A stretch of DNA of 64,000 bases, taken from contig DATBJJ010000110.1 of NCBI GenBank assembly GCA_036556425.1, positions 1 to 64,000 on the forward strand, given 5' to 3'. The notes under the pieces were generated by a model. The model made no database searches, was not told where the DNA came from, and was given only the letters and a program-made list of their open reading frames with translations. Both the position numbers and the translations under genes were made by a program. This DNA is from DATBJJ01 sp036556425. GTDB lineage: Bacteria; Acidobacteriota; Vicinamibacteria; Vicinamibacterales; 2-12-FULL-66-21. Every line of letters begins with the position of its first letter. Position 1 is the stretch's first letter. Positions 9,233 to 17,121 of this stretch are shown piece after piece.

Positions 9233-10021
9233 CTATCGTGAGATCAGCGGTCGCAGCGGACGGACGTAGATGTTGCGAAACGCCACGGGACCGTGATCGC
9301 CTTGCAGCATCAGCGGATTCTGCGCCGATTCGGGGATCGCGAGATGCGCGCGCGTGGGGCCGTCCACGGCGAAGTCCTTCTGCACGAGCACGCCGTTGAA
9401 GAGCACGCGCTGGAAGCGTGCCGGCTCGATCTTCTTACCGGCGGCGTCGAATCGCGGCGCGCGGAACCATGCTTGGTACGACTGCCATTCGCCGGGACGC
9501 CGTGCGGCGTTCACGAGCGGCGGTGAGCCGCCGACGCCGCGCTCGTCGATCCATTGGTGATAGATCGCGCCGGCGTCCGACGTTTTCACGCCCTCGATGG
9601 ATCCCCAGCTGTCGAAGATCTGGATCTCGTAGAGCCCCTGCAGATACACGCCGGAGTTCGATCCTTTCGCGAGCATGAACTCGAGATAGAGCTCGACGTC
9701 GCCGAACGTCCGCTCCGTGCAGAAATTGGCGGTGCGGCCGGTTGGTCCGTTCAACATGACGCCGCTCGGCGCCGCGCGTCCGTTCAGCTGCGTGGGTCCG
9801 AGCAGGCGCTCGTAGCGGACGAATCGCGTCGTGTACCACTCGCTCTTCGCGCCGGCGTCGCACGCCCTCCAGCCTGACAAATCCTTGCCGTTGAGCAGCG
9901 GCTCCCAACCGTCTTCGAGCATGTACGGCGGATCGCCGTGCGCCTCGCCATCCTGGATGACCGAGTAGCGCTGCGGCTGCACGATGGCGGCGACCGCAAG
10001 GATCGTCAGGAAGATTCGCAT
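9233..10021 (-). CDS. Secreted DUF1080 (3-keto-disaccharide hydrolase family) protein
   Basis: A 262-residue protein with a short signal peptide (MRIFLTILAVAAIVQPQ). The DUF1080 domain is recognisable from WEPLLNGKDLSGWRA, YLEFMLAKGSNSGVYLQG, the conserved YEIQIFDSWG and the C-terminal LQGDHGPVAFRNIYVRPL. It is closer to the canonical family than the neighbouring copy at 8383, and the two differ enough not to be a recent duplication. It lies 27 bp downstream of the aldo-keto reductase fusion on the same strand and could share its transcript. The function is inferred from the family only. Confidence 0.87.
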   Translation of the reverse strand: MRIFLTILAVAAIVQPQRYSVIQDGEAHGDPPYMLEDGWEPLLNGKDLSGWRACDAGAKSEWYTTRFVRYERLLGPTQLNGRAAPSGVMLNGPTGRTANFCTERTFGDVELYLEFMLAKGSNSGVYLQGLYEIQIFDSWGSIEGVKTSDAGAIYHQWIDERGVGGSPPLVNAARRPGEWQSYQAWFRAPRFDAAGKKIEPARFQRVLFNGVLVQKDFAVDGPTRAHLAIPESAQNPLMLQGDHGPVAFRNIYVRPLRPLISR

Positions 10022-10048
10022 GGCTGCTCACTATACACCGCGGGTTCG

Positions 10049-11911
10049 TCACCGATCGGCGAAGAAGCTCTCCGCGTCGCGGTACTGGAAGCCGAGACGC
10101 CGTGCGAAGCCGGGATCCTGCGGACCGACGCCGACGTAGATGCATCGCGCTGGATCGAGCCGATGCCGGTGGATGAAGACGACGCCGAGGCCGGGCAGCG
10201 GTTTGCGGCACCAGCACGTCGGAGGACCGGCGCCGTGCGGACAGTACTCGATCTCGATGTTTACGCCGACGAGCGTCCGCATCCGCGCGAACGTGGTCTC
10301 GACGTCCTCCACGCGGATCGTGTTCGCGGCGATCTCGGGCTGCCAGGAGAGTCCGAGAATGCGCCAGCCGTCGCGCTCGTACCGGCGCAGGATCTCCGCG
10401 CGTTCGAGAGAGACCTCCAGGTCGTCCGGCGACGCCGGCGCTCGTTGTCCGCCGCGGCTCCGCGCGAGCACGCCATCGATCCACACGATCACCGCGCGCT
10501 GGTCGAACGCCGTATCGCGCTGCCGCTCGAACGGAACGATGTCGATCCACGCGAAGCCCTCGTCGGCAACGGGAGGCTCCAGCTCGCGCTGATAGCGAAA
10601 GAGCACGGTGGGACCGAACGCCGCGATGTCGCGCTTCCGTTCGCGCTTCAGCTCCTCCGGCGTCAGCAATCGACCGTGCTTCGACACGATTCGCGACACT
10701 GCGTTGACCTGGCAGTCCTCGAGGCTCGACGCGATCCACACGCATCGCACGGGCAGCCCGCGCGCGTGGGCGACGCCGACGACCGCCGCACGCACGGCGC
10801 GCGAAGCGTAGGTGTTGTCGAGCACGAGACGCGTGGAGCCCGCCGCGAGCATGCGATCGAGCGCGGGCAGCAGATCCCGGAGGGTGCCGCCCGTTTCATC
10901 GCGGTTCAAGCGTTCGTAGCCGCGCGCGACGAGCGCGGCCGCGTACGTGCTCTTCCCCGCGCCCGGCAGACCCATGACGAGCACGACCTCGCCGTCGATC
11001 GGTTCCGCCGGAACGCTGACCTGCGATCCGGGACGAACGCCCGCGTTCGACGGAAATCGCTCCTCGAGCCGCGCGCGATCGTCCTCGGAGAGCGCGATGC
11101 TCCGCGATCGCGCGATCGATCGCACGCTCTCGATCCGCGTCGCGCCTGGCAGCGGGACGACGAGCGGCGATAACTGCATGAGCCATGCGAGGGCGATCTC
11201 GTGCGGTGTGGCGTCGTGGCGCGCGGCCAGCTCCCGAAGGAGCGGATCCGCCGCGGTGCGCCGCACGCCTTGACGCCCGCCGAGCGGCCGATGCGCCAGA
11301 AGCTGGATGCCGTTCGCGAGGCAGAGCGCGACGACGCCGTTCAGGATGTTCTCGCGCCGCCAGAGGCTCAGCTCGACTTGCACCGAGGCAATCGAGGTGA
11401 TTCCTCGGGCCTCCTCGATCTGACCGACAGTGACGTTGCAGAGACCGATAGCCTCGATGGCTCCGTCACGCTGGAGTTGATCGAGCGCGCGCACGCTGGT
11501 CACCAGCGCCGTTCGTGGATCGATCGCGTGGAGCTGATAGAGCGAAAGACGATCGACGCGAAGCGCGCGGCGGCTCGCCACACATGCCGCGATCAGATGC
11601 CGGGCCCGGCCGTCGGGGACCCACGCGCCTTGCGGACGCGTCAATCCGCCTTTCGTCGCGACGACAATTCGCGATCGATCGCCGCGCCATTCGTCGAGCG
11701 CAGCGGCGATCAGCCGTTCGTTGTGGCCAATCTCGCCCTGATCCCAGCAGTATGCGTCGGCGGTGTCGAGGAAATCGATTCCGGAATCGAGGGCCGCATG
11801 CAGGACCGCGATGCCGCGCGCCTCGTCACGATCCTGCCCGGTCGAGAGCCGCATGCAGCCGAGTCCAACACGACGCCGAAAAGGACGCGGATCCGCGAGC
11901 GATCCCGACAT
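10049..11911 (-). CDS. Three-domain fusion: aldo-keto reductase, P-loop kinase, HAD phosphatase-like
   Basis: 620 residues. Residues 1-290 are an aldo-keto reductase with the full tetrad Asp49, Tyr54, Lys87 and His128. Residues about 305-450 are a polynucleotide-kinase-like P-loop domain (GLPGAGKST at 314-322). Residues about 470-620 resemble the GmhB/HisB branch of HAD phosphatases, with the zinc-loop pattern CPH...CWCRKP (557-571). The HAD nucleophile position is Trp477 in VWIDG, so only the second Asp (479) of the DxD motif remains and phosphatase activity is doubtful. Kinase plus HAD resembles Pnkp-type end-repair enzymes; the reductase fusion is unusual. The substrate is unknown. Confidence 0.82.
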   Translation of the reverse strand: MSGSLADPRPFRRRVGLGCMRLSTGQDRDEARGIAVLHAALDSGIDFLDTADAYCWDQGEIGHNERLIAAALDEWRGDRSRIVVATKGGLTRPQGAWVPDGRARHLIAACVASRRALRVDRLSLYQLHAIDPRTALVTSVRALDQLQRDGAIEAIGLCNVTVGQIEEARGITSIASVQVELSLWRRENILNGVVALCLANGIQLLAHRPLGGRQGVRRTAADPLLRELAARHDATPHEIALAWLMQLSPLVVPLPGATRIESVRSIARSRSIALSEDDRARLEERFPSNAGVRPGSQVSVPAEPIDGEVVLVMGLPGAGKSTYAAALVARGYERLNRDETGGTLRDLLPALDRMLAAGSTRLVLDNTYASRAVRAAVVGVAHARGLPVRCVWIASSLEDCQVNAVSRIVSKHGRLLTPEELKRERKRDIAAFGPTVLFRYQRELEPPVADEGFAWIDIVPFERQRDTAFDQRAVIVWIDGVLARSRGGQRAPASPDDLEVSLERAEILRRYERDGWRILGLSWQPEIAANTIRVEDVETTFARMRTLVGVNIEIEYCPHGAGPPTCWCRKPLPGLGVVFIHRHRLDPARCIYVGVGPQDPGFARRLGFQYRDAESFFADR

Positions 11912-11963
11912 TTACGGGAAGTGTACTCTCGCAAACGGATCCGGCGTGTGCGCGGGAGCCGCG

Positions 11964-12107
11964 TCAGCGGCAATCGGAATGGCCGCATTCGCAGGCGGGC
12001 GTCGCGGAGGTGCCCTTCATCTGGCAGACAGCACTACAGTACTTGCCGTACTCGCCGTTCTTTCGCACTTTGCACGCGCAGGCCGGATGCGCACACTTCT
12101 CCGCCAT
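11964..12107 (-). CDS. Metallothionein-like small Cys-rich protein, 47 aa
   Basis: A small gene starting at the ATG at 12107-12105, with a strong GGAGGTG ribosome site 5-6 nt before it. The product has eight cysteines at 5, 10, 12, 24, 28, 39, 41 and 46, plus His7 and His43. The arrangement (CAHPACAC, GKYCSAVCQ, ACECGHSDC) matches the bacterial SmtA/BmtA metallothionein pattern, whose members bind Zn or Cd in a cluster. It lies between the DUF420 gene and the aldo-keto reductase fusion on the same strand. Metal storage or detoxification is inferred from the family. Confidence 0.85.
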   Translation of the reverse strand: MAEKCAHPACACKVRKNGEYGKYCSAVCQMKGTSATPACECGHSDCR

Positions 12108-12173
12108 GGGCACACCTCCGGCGTCACGCCTGCAAATCAACCGCCACGGTCCTCCGGCGCGAGGCGCTGCGCC

Positions 12174-12704
12174 TCAGGTGCGCAGCATGAAAAAGATGAT
12201 CACGCCGGTGACGGAGACGTAGAGCCAGATTGGAAGGAAGACCCGATTGAGCCGCCGATGCCGATCCCACGCGTGCCTGAACGCGAAGTAGAACGACGTC
12301 AGCGCCAGCGGGACGACGGTGATCGACAACACGATGTGCGTGATCAGAATCGCGAAGTAGACGATGCGGATCGCGCCGACGCCGGTGTAGCGCGTGTCGC
12401 CGTGCACGAAATGATACGTGAGGTAGCCCACGAGAAAGATCGCCGACAGCGCGAACGCCGTGACCATCAAGATCCGGTGCACGTGGATGGCGCGGCGCCG
12501 GATCGCCACATACCCCGTCACGAGGCACAACGCCGAGAGCGCGTTGCACGCGGCGTTGACGGCCGGCATGAACGAGAGGTCCGTTCCGCTCGACGGTCCG
12601 GCGTCGCGAAACAGGATGAACGCGATGAACGCGATCGCCGCGGTGGACACGATCGCGTTGAACACGAAGAACGTCCGGTCGGCTTGGGTGGTGACGCGCA
12701 GCAT
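12174..12704 (-). CDS. DUF420 membrane protein
   Basis: A 176-residue integral membrane protein with about five hydrophobic helices. DUF420 features are HRILMVTAFALSAIFLVGYL, a YHFVHGDTRY loop with conserved histidines, and THIVLSITVVPLALTSFYFAF. DUF420 proteins are linked in other bacteria to cytochrome c oxidase assembly, but no oxidase genes are in this window. I placed the start at MLRVTTQ (12704), because sequence upstream is the tandem-repeat arm. It may share a transcript with the metallothionein-like gene, whose start is 66 bp downstream. Confidence 0.85.
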   Translation of the reverse strand: MLRVTTQADRTFFVFNAIVSTAAIAFIAFILFRDAGPSSGTDLSFMPAVNAACNALSALCLVTGYVAIRRRAIHVHRILMVTAFALSAIFLVGYLTYHFVHGDTRYTGVGAIRIVYFAILITHIVLSITVVPLALTSFYFAFRHAWDRHRRLNRVFLPIWLYVSVTGVIIFFMLRT

Positions 12705-12732
12705 TGGGAGAATTATTTCATTCTTCGCAGAT

Positions 12733-12897
12733 AGTCGACAGTCGGGAGTCGGCAGTCGGCAGTCACAGTCGGCAGTCACAGTCGACGGTCGACAGTCACA
12801 GTCGACAGTCGACAGTCGACAGTCACAGTCGACAGTCACAGTCGACAGTCCACAGTCGACAGTCACAGTCGACAGTCGGGAATCACAGTCGGGAGTC
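12733..12897. repeat. Upstream arm of four-helix-bundle cassette B, GTCGACA family
   Basis: About 165 bp of head-to-tail 6-7 bp units: GTCGACA and GTCACA, with variants GTCGGCA, GTCGGGA and GTCGACG. It is in inverted orientation relative to the array at 13377-13490. It separates the DUF420 start (12704) from the four-helix-bundle gene, ending about 41 bp before its GTG. Confidence 0.9.
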
Positions 12898-12938
12898 TGT
12901 AGCCTGGCATCCCTGATGCATCCTCAGGAGCGTGCCTC

Positions 12939-13376
12939 GTGGGAAACACTGTAGAACGCGTCGAAGATCTGCAAGTTTGGCAACGTGCGATTGAGCTATC
13001 GCGTGCAATTACAGCAATCATCGATCGGCCGGGTTTTCTAGCCGACCGTCGCATGCGCGAACATCTGTTGGACGCGGCGGACTCCGTAGTGAGTAACATC
13101 GCAGAGGGGTTTCCGCAGCCGACGGATCGTGCGTTTGCCAATTACCTGTACACCTCCAAATCATCCACCGGCGAGATCAGAGCGCGACTGAAGCTTTCGC
13201 TCGAACGGCACTACCTCAGCGAAGAAGAATTCAAACGCCCATACGCCCTCGCGGAGGAAGTCGCGCGGTTAGCGACCGGCCTAATCAAGTACCTTCTCCG
13301 AAGCAACCGACGCGGCCGCGGCTTGAACCTGCGGCCTCCGCGAGGACGGACAACACCTAAGAGCGGTGCGCTCTAG
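12939..13376 (+). CDS. Four-helix-bundle protein (23S rRNA IVP family), cassette B
   Basis: 145 residues of the family first found inside 23S rRNA intervening sequences (PF05635/TIGR02436). Hallmarks are DLQVWQRAIELS in helix 1, NIAEGF (53-58) and a following ANYLYTSKSSTGEIRARL segment, with all-helical composition. The C-terminal tail is basic (RSNRRGRG, RGRTTPK). The start is a GTG at 12939 with AGGAG 8 nt before it. Relatives include Avd of diversity-generating retroelements, but no reverse transcriptase is nearby. The gene sits alone between two inverted arrays of the same repeat, the downstream one starting at the base after its stop. The function is unknown. Confidence 0.92.
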   Translation: MGNTVERVEDLQVWQRAIELSRAITAIIDRPGFLADRRMREHLLDAADSVVSNIAEGFPQPTDRAFANYLYTSKSSTGEIRARLKLSLERHYLSEEEFKRPYALAEEVARLATGLIKYLLRSNRRGRGLNLRPPRGRTTPKSGAL

Positions 13377-13490
13377 CGACTGTCGACTGTCGACTGTCGA
13401 CTCCCGACCGTCGACTGCCGACTGCGACTGCCGACTGTCGACTGCTACTGTCGACTGCGACTGTCGACTCCCGACTGCCGACTGCCGACT
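13377..13490. repeat. Downstream arm of four-helix-bundle cassette B, TGTCGAC family
   Basis: About 114 bp of units TGTCGAC, TGCCGAC, TCCCGAC and TGCGAC. These are the reverse complements of the units and unit variants in the arm at 12733-12897. It begins directly after the TAG of the four-helix-bundle gene. A transcript of the cassette could pair the two arms over 100 bp or more. Confidence 0.9.
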
Positions 13491-13543
13491 AATCGGGTCT
13501 CCACTAGCAACCACTCTCCCCCTTGCGCCGTCCAAGTCAGGAC

Positions 13544-16042
13544 ATGACCTCCCCATCCGACCTCCGCCTGGCGCTGCGCGGGCTCCGCCGCAGCCCGCTG
13601 TTCGCCGTCGTCGCCATCCTGTCGCTTGCGCTCGGAATCGGCGCGAATACGGCCATTTTTACGCTGATCGATCAGGTCCTGCTGCGAAAGCTGCCGGTCA
13701 AGAACCCGGACGAGCTGGTGATGCTCTTCCAGCGCGGGTCGCACATGGGCAGCAACATGGGCACGCGGATGCACTCGTATCCGATCTATCAGGACTTTCA
13801 GCAAAAGGCCGAGCCGTTTGCCGACGTGCTGTGCAGGCGTCTGATGGGCGTGTCGGTCAGCATCGAGAACAAAACGGAACGCCTCGAGGCGGAAGGCGTG
13901 TCGGGAAACTACTTCACGATGCTGGGCGTCGGACCGGCGCTCGGCCGCGTGTTCAATTCGCAGGAAGACGACCAGGTCTACATGGGCCATCCGGTCGTCG
14001 TGCTCGCGTACGACTACTGGGTCAGCCGTTTCGCGCGCGATCCTTCCGTCCTCGGCAAGAAGATCCTCGTCAACGACTACCCGATGACGATCGTCGGCGT
14101 CTCGGCGGCGGGATTCGCGGGCCTCGATCCCGCGCAATCGCCGCAGATCCGCGTGCCGATTCTGATGAAGGACGCGCTGCTGCCGGAGTGGACGTGGATG
14201 CAGCCGGCGAGCCGGCGCGCGCGCTGGGTCCAGGTGTTCGCGCGGCTCAAGCCGGGATACACCGTCGAATCGGCGCAGGCGCCGCTCCAGGGACTCTTCA
14301 CGCAAATCCGCGCATATGAGATGACGCTCCCCGCCGCGAAGGACTGGTCCGCGTTCTCGCGCGAGCAGTTCATGAAGGGGACGGTCCACATCGAGGCCGC
14401 GGCGATGGGCTTCTCCGGCCTGCGCAACGATTTCTCGACGGCGCTCCTCGTGCTGATGTGCATGGTGGGGCTCGTGCTGCTGATCGCGTGCGCGAACGTC
14501 GCGAATCTGCTGATCGCGCGCGGCTTCATGCGGCAGAAGGAGATCGCGGTGCGCCTGTCGCTCGGCGCGTCGCGCGGACGGCTCGTGCAGCAGCTGCTCA
14601 GCGAGAGCCTTCTGCTCTCGTTCGCCGGCGGCGCGGCGGGGCTCGCGCTCGCGTTCCTGCTGACGCGCGCGCTCATCGCCGTCGTGCCCGCGGAAGGGCA
14701 GCCGCTCCTGATTCGGCCCGAGCCGGACGCGCGCATTCTGGCGTTCACGTTCGGCCTCACGCTCGTGACCGGCGTCGTGTTCGGACTGCTGCCGGCGCTG
14801 CGCGCGAGCCGTCCGGATCCATGGACGACGTTGAAGGACACGGTCGGATCGATCGCGGGCGCGGGCGGATCGCTCTTCTTGCGCAAGGGGCTCGTGACGC
14901 TGCAGGTCGCGCTCAGCTTCCTGCTCCTCTTCGGCGCGGGGCTGTTCGTGCGGAGCCTGCAAAACCTGAAGACGACCGACACGGGGGTCGCGCTGGACAA
15001 CCTCGTGGCATTCCAGCTGTCGCCCGCGTTGAGCGGCTACGATTCGCCGCGCGCAGTCAACTTCTATCAGCAGCTCTTCGAGCGGTTGAACTCCGCGCCG
15101 GGCGTGAAGTCCGCGGCGAACGCCGCCGTGCCGATCCTCTCCGGCGACGAATGGGACAACTACATGTCCGTCGAAGGCCATCGTCCGGCCGACGGCGAGA
15201 ACATGCAGGCGTTCATGAACGCACTCTCGCCCGGCTACTTCAAGACGATGCAGATTCCGATCTTGGAGGGGCGGGACTTCGTCCGCGCGGACTACAAGGA
15301 GAACTCGAGAGTCGCGATCGTCAACAAGCGCTTCGCGGAGCACTTCTTCAAGGGCGGCAGCGCGATCGGCAAGCGCATCGGCAACGGCGGCGGCCCGAAG
15401 GCGAAGCTCGATATCGAGATCGTCGGGGTCGTCGCGGATTCGCTGTACGAGGGGCCGCGCGAAGGCGTCCGCCGCCAGGTGTTCATTCCGCATTTCGGCG
15501 CGGGAAGCGCCGTGTTCTACGTTCGCGCGCAGACGCGATCGTCGGCGATCTACAACACGATACGCAACGAGGTGAAGCAGCTCGACGCGTCGATGCCGGT
15601 CTACGGGCTGAAGACGCTCGAGCGCCAACTCGACGAGACGCTGCTCACCGATCGCCTCGTCGCGCTGCTTTCGGCGGGCTTCGGGTTCCTCGCCACGCTG
15701 CTCGCGTCGGTCGGCCTCTACGGCGTGATGGCGTTCGTCGTGGCGCGCAGGCGGAAGGAGCTCGGGATCAGGCTCGCGCTCGGGGCCCAGCCAGGGTTCG
15801 TGATCTGGCTCGTGATGCGCGAGGTGTTGTTGCTCCTGGCGATCGGCCTCGCGGTCGGGATCCCCGCGGCGATGGCGCTCGGCGGGTTCGTCTCGTCGCA
15901 GCTCTACGGGATCCAGCCGCGCGATCCGCTCATTGCGGGTTCGACGATGATCCTGTTGACGCTCGTGTCGGCGGCGGCCGGCTTGATTCCGGCGCGTCGC
16001 GCGAGCCGGATCGATCCGATCCTCGCGCTCAGAGTCGAATGA
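13544..16042 (+). CDS. ADOP-type ABC permease (MacB/FtsX, duplicated)
   Basis: 832 residues. The N-terminus has FAVVAILSLALGIGANTAIF, the first helix and signature of acidobacterial duplicated orphan permeases. A MacB-type periplasmic domain follows. Then comes a first FtsX block (LVLLIACANVANLLIARG, EIAVRLSLGASRGRLVQQLL), a second periplasmic domain, and a C-terminal FtsX block ending PARRASRIDPILALR. No ATPase gene is adjacent, as usual for the family. The ATG at 13544 is preferred to an upstream TTG. It is preceded by the downstream arm of the repeat cassette. The transported substrate is unknown. Confidence 0.92.
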   Translation: MTSPSDLRLALRGLRRSPLFAVVAILSLALGIGANTAIFTLIDQVLLRKLPVKNPDELVMLFQRGSHMGSNMGTRMHSYPIYQDFQQKAEPFADVLCRRLMGVSVSIENKTERLEAEGVSGNYFTMLGVGPALGRVFNSQEDDQVYMGHPVVVLAYDYWVSRFARDPSVLGKKILVNDYPMTIVGVSAAGFAGLDPAQSPQIRVPILMKDALLPEWTWMQPASRRARWVQVFARLKPGYTVESAQAPLQGLFTQIRAYEMTLPAAKDWSAFSREQFMKGTVHIEAAAMGFSGLRNDFSTALLVLMCMVGLVLLIACANVANLLIARGFMRQKEIAVRLSLGASRGRLVQQLLSESLLLSFAGGAAGLALAFLLTRALIAVVPAEGQPLLIRPEPDARILAFTFGLTLVTGVVFGLLPALRASRPDPWTTLKDTVGSIAGAGGSLFLRKGLVTLQVALSFLLLFGAGLFVRSLQNLKTTDTGVALDNLVAFQLSPALSGYDSPRAVNFYQQLFERLNSAPGVKSAANAAVPILSGDEWDNYMSVEGHRPADGENMQAFMNALSPGYFKTMQIPILEGRDFVRADYKENSRVAIVNKRFAEHFFKGGSAIGKRIGNGGGPKAKLDIEIVGVVADSLYEGPREGVRRQVFIPHFGAGSAVFYVRAQTRSSAIYNTIRNEVKQLDASMPVYGLKTLERQLDETLLTDRLVALLSAGFGFLATLLASVGLYGVMAFVVARRRKELGIRLALGAQPGFVIWLVMREVLLLLAIGLAVGIPAAMALGGFVSSQLYGIQPRDPLIAGSTMILLTLVSAAAGLIPARRASRIDPILALRVE

Positions 16043-16078
16043 CGCGGATCGCGCGGATCACGGACGATACGCGGATCA
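16043..16078. repeat. 9-bp-period GCGGATC repeat at a convergent gene junction
   Basis: GCGGATCGC, GCGGATCAC and a further GCGGATCA fill the 33 bp between two convergent stops. The last unit contains the TGA of the esterase gene, read on the minus strand. The same motif in the opposite orientation fills another convergent junction at 23684-23730. Confidence 0.6.
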
Positions 16079-17119
16079 GAGAAAGCGCTTCAGGAAGGAC
16101 AGGATCTCCTGACGGCCCTCGGGCGTTTCCTGATGGCCGACGTCGTAGCGCAGGAGCTTCCAGCGTTCGGGATGGCCCTGCTCGGTGTAGACGCGCGTCA
16201 GCTCTTTCTCGATCACGTCGAGCCCTTCGACCGGCGTCAGCTTGTCCTGCAGGCCCGCGAGCCCGAGATGCGCGCGCGGCGCGATGAGCGCGTTGATCTG
16301 CGAGGTCGAGAAGTGCTTCAGCAGTGCCGGCACGTAGTAGTACACGCCATGGCCTGACAGTCCCTTCTTCGCGACGAGCGTGTGGAAGTCGGTGAGGCAG
16401 CAGATGTCGACGGTGACCTTCACGCGCTCGTCGAGCGCCGCGAGCCACCACGCCATCGTGCTCCCCATCGACATGCCGATCGTTCCAACGCGCGACGCGT
16501 CGACGTCCTGACGGCTGATGAGCCAATCCACCGCGCGCAGGCTGTCGTAGACCATCATTCCCCACAGCACCTGGCCCTGCCACAACATGCCCTTGAACAT
16601 GTCGAGCTCGGTGGTGTGGCTGCGCTCGCCGAAGACCCAGTGATCGATGCACACCGACACGTAGCCGAGATCGGTCAGCGCCTTCGCGTAGGGGACAGGA
16701 TGAAGGTAGCTGCGCCCCTCGATGAACTCCTGCTTGCCGATCTTGTAGCCGCCGCCGTGCGAGTGGTTGAACACGATGCCGGGCATGCGTCCGCGCGCGC
16801 CGTCAGCGGGGCGAGCGACGTAGGCGGGAACCTTCTCGATCCCGTTGAGATCGAGATCCCATGTCTCGAGGATGTACGTATCGCGCCGCTCCTCGGTGCG
16901 CATCGCGCCGCCGATCGGTCGTCGCCGATCGGGCAAGGCGCCGAGGAGACCGTACAGCTCTTTGCGGCGCTCGGCGGGCCGCTGAACGGCTTCCACGTGC
17001 TCGATCGTCGGCCAGTTGTTGCCTTCGGAGAGCGACGACATCGAGGAGAAGGAGGCGAGCCCCGCAAGCGTGAGCACTTCGCGGCGTCCGAGCGGCTGAT
17101 TCAGCATTCCAGGCTCCAT
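16076..17119 (-). CDS. Secreted alpha/beta hydrolase, dienelactone hydrolase/acetyl esterase-like
   Basis: 347 residues. The N-terminus RREVLTLAGLASF resembles a Tat-type export signal. The hydrolase core shows the oxyanion-region GIVFNHSHGGGYKIG, the nucleophile elbow GTIGMSMGST (Ser in GMSMG) and a late YDVGHQETPEGRQEIL carrying the catalytic His. The acid residue is probably in the LGLAGLQDKLTP segment. Such proteins deacetylate or hydrolyse sugar or aromatic esters; the substrate is not determined. The start lies 2 bp after the stop of the RraA-like gene, so they form an operon. Confidence 0.85.
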   Translation of the reverse strand: MEPGMLNQPLGRREVLTLAGLASFSSMSSLSEGNNWPTIEHVEAVQRPAERRKELYGLLGALPDRRRPIGGAMRTEERRDTYILETWDLDLNGIEKVPAYVARPADGARGRMPGIVFNHSHGGGYKIGKQEFIEGRSYLHPVPYAKALTDLGYVSVCIDHWVFGERSHTTELDMFKGMLWQGQVLWGMMVYDSLRAVDWLISRQDVDASRVGTIGMSMGSTMAWWLAALDERVKVTVDICCLTDFHTLVAKKGLSGHGVYYYVPALLKHFSTSQINALIAPRAHLGLAGLQDKLTPVEGLDVIEKELTRVYTEQGHPERWKLLRYDVGHQETPEGRQEILSFLKRFL

Positions 17120-17121
17120 CG

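Noticed and set aside
12733..13490. The repeat arrays could be CRISPR arrays.
   Set aside because: Units are 6-8 bp with no constant 25-40 bp repeats or unique spacers, and no cas genes are present.
13445..15628. A 727-residue open frame opposite the first ADOP permease.
   Set aside because: Antisense shadow with low-complexity charged sequence; the plus-strand frame carries clear FtsX motifs.
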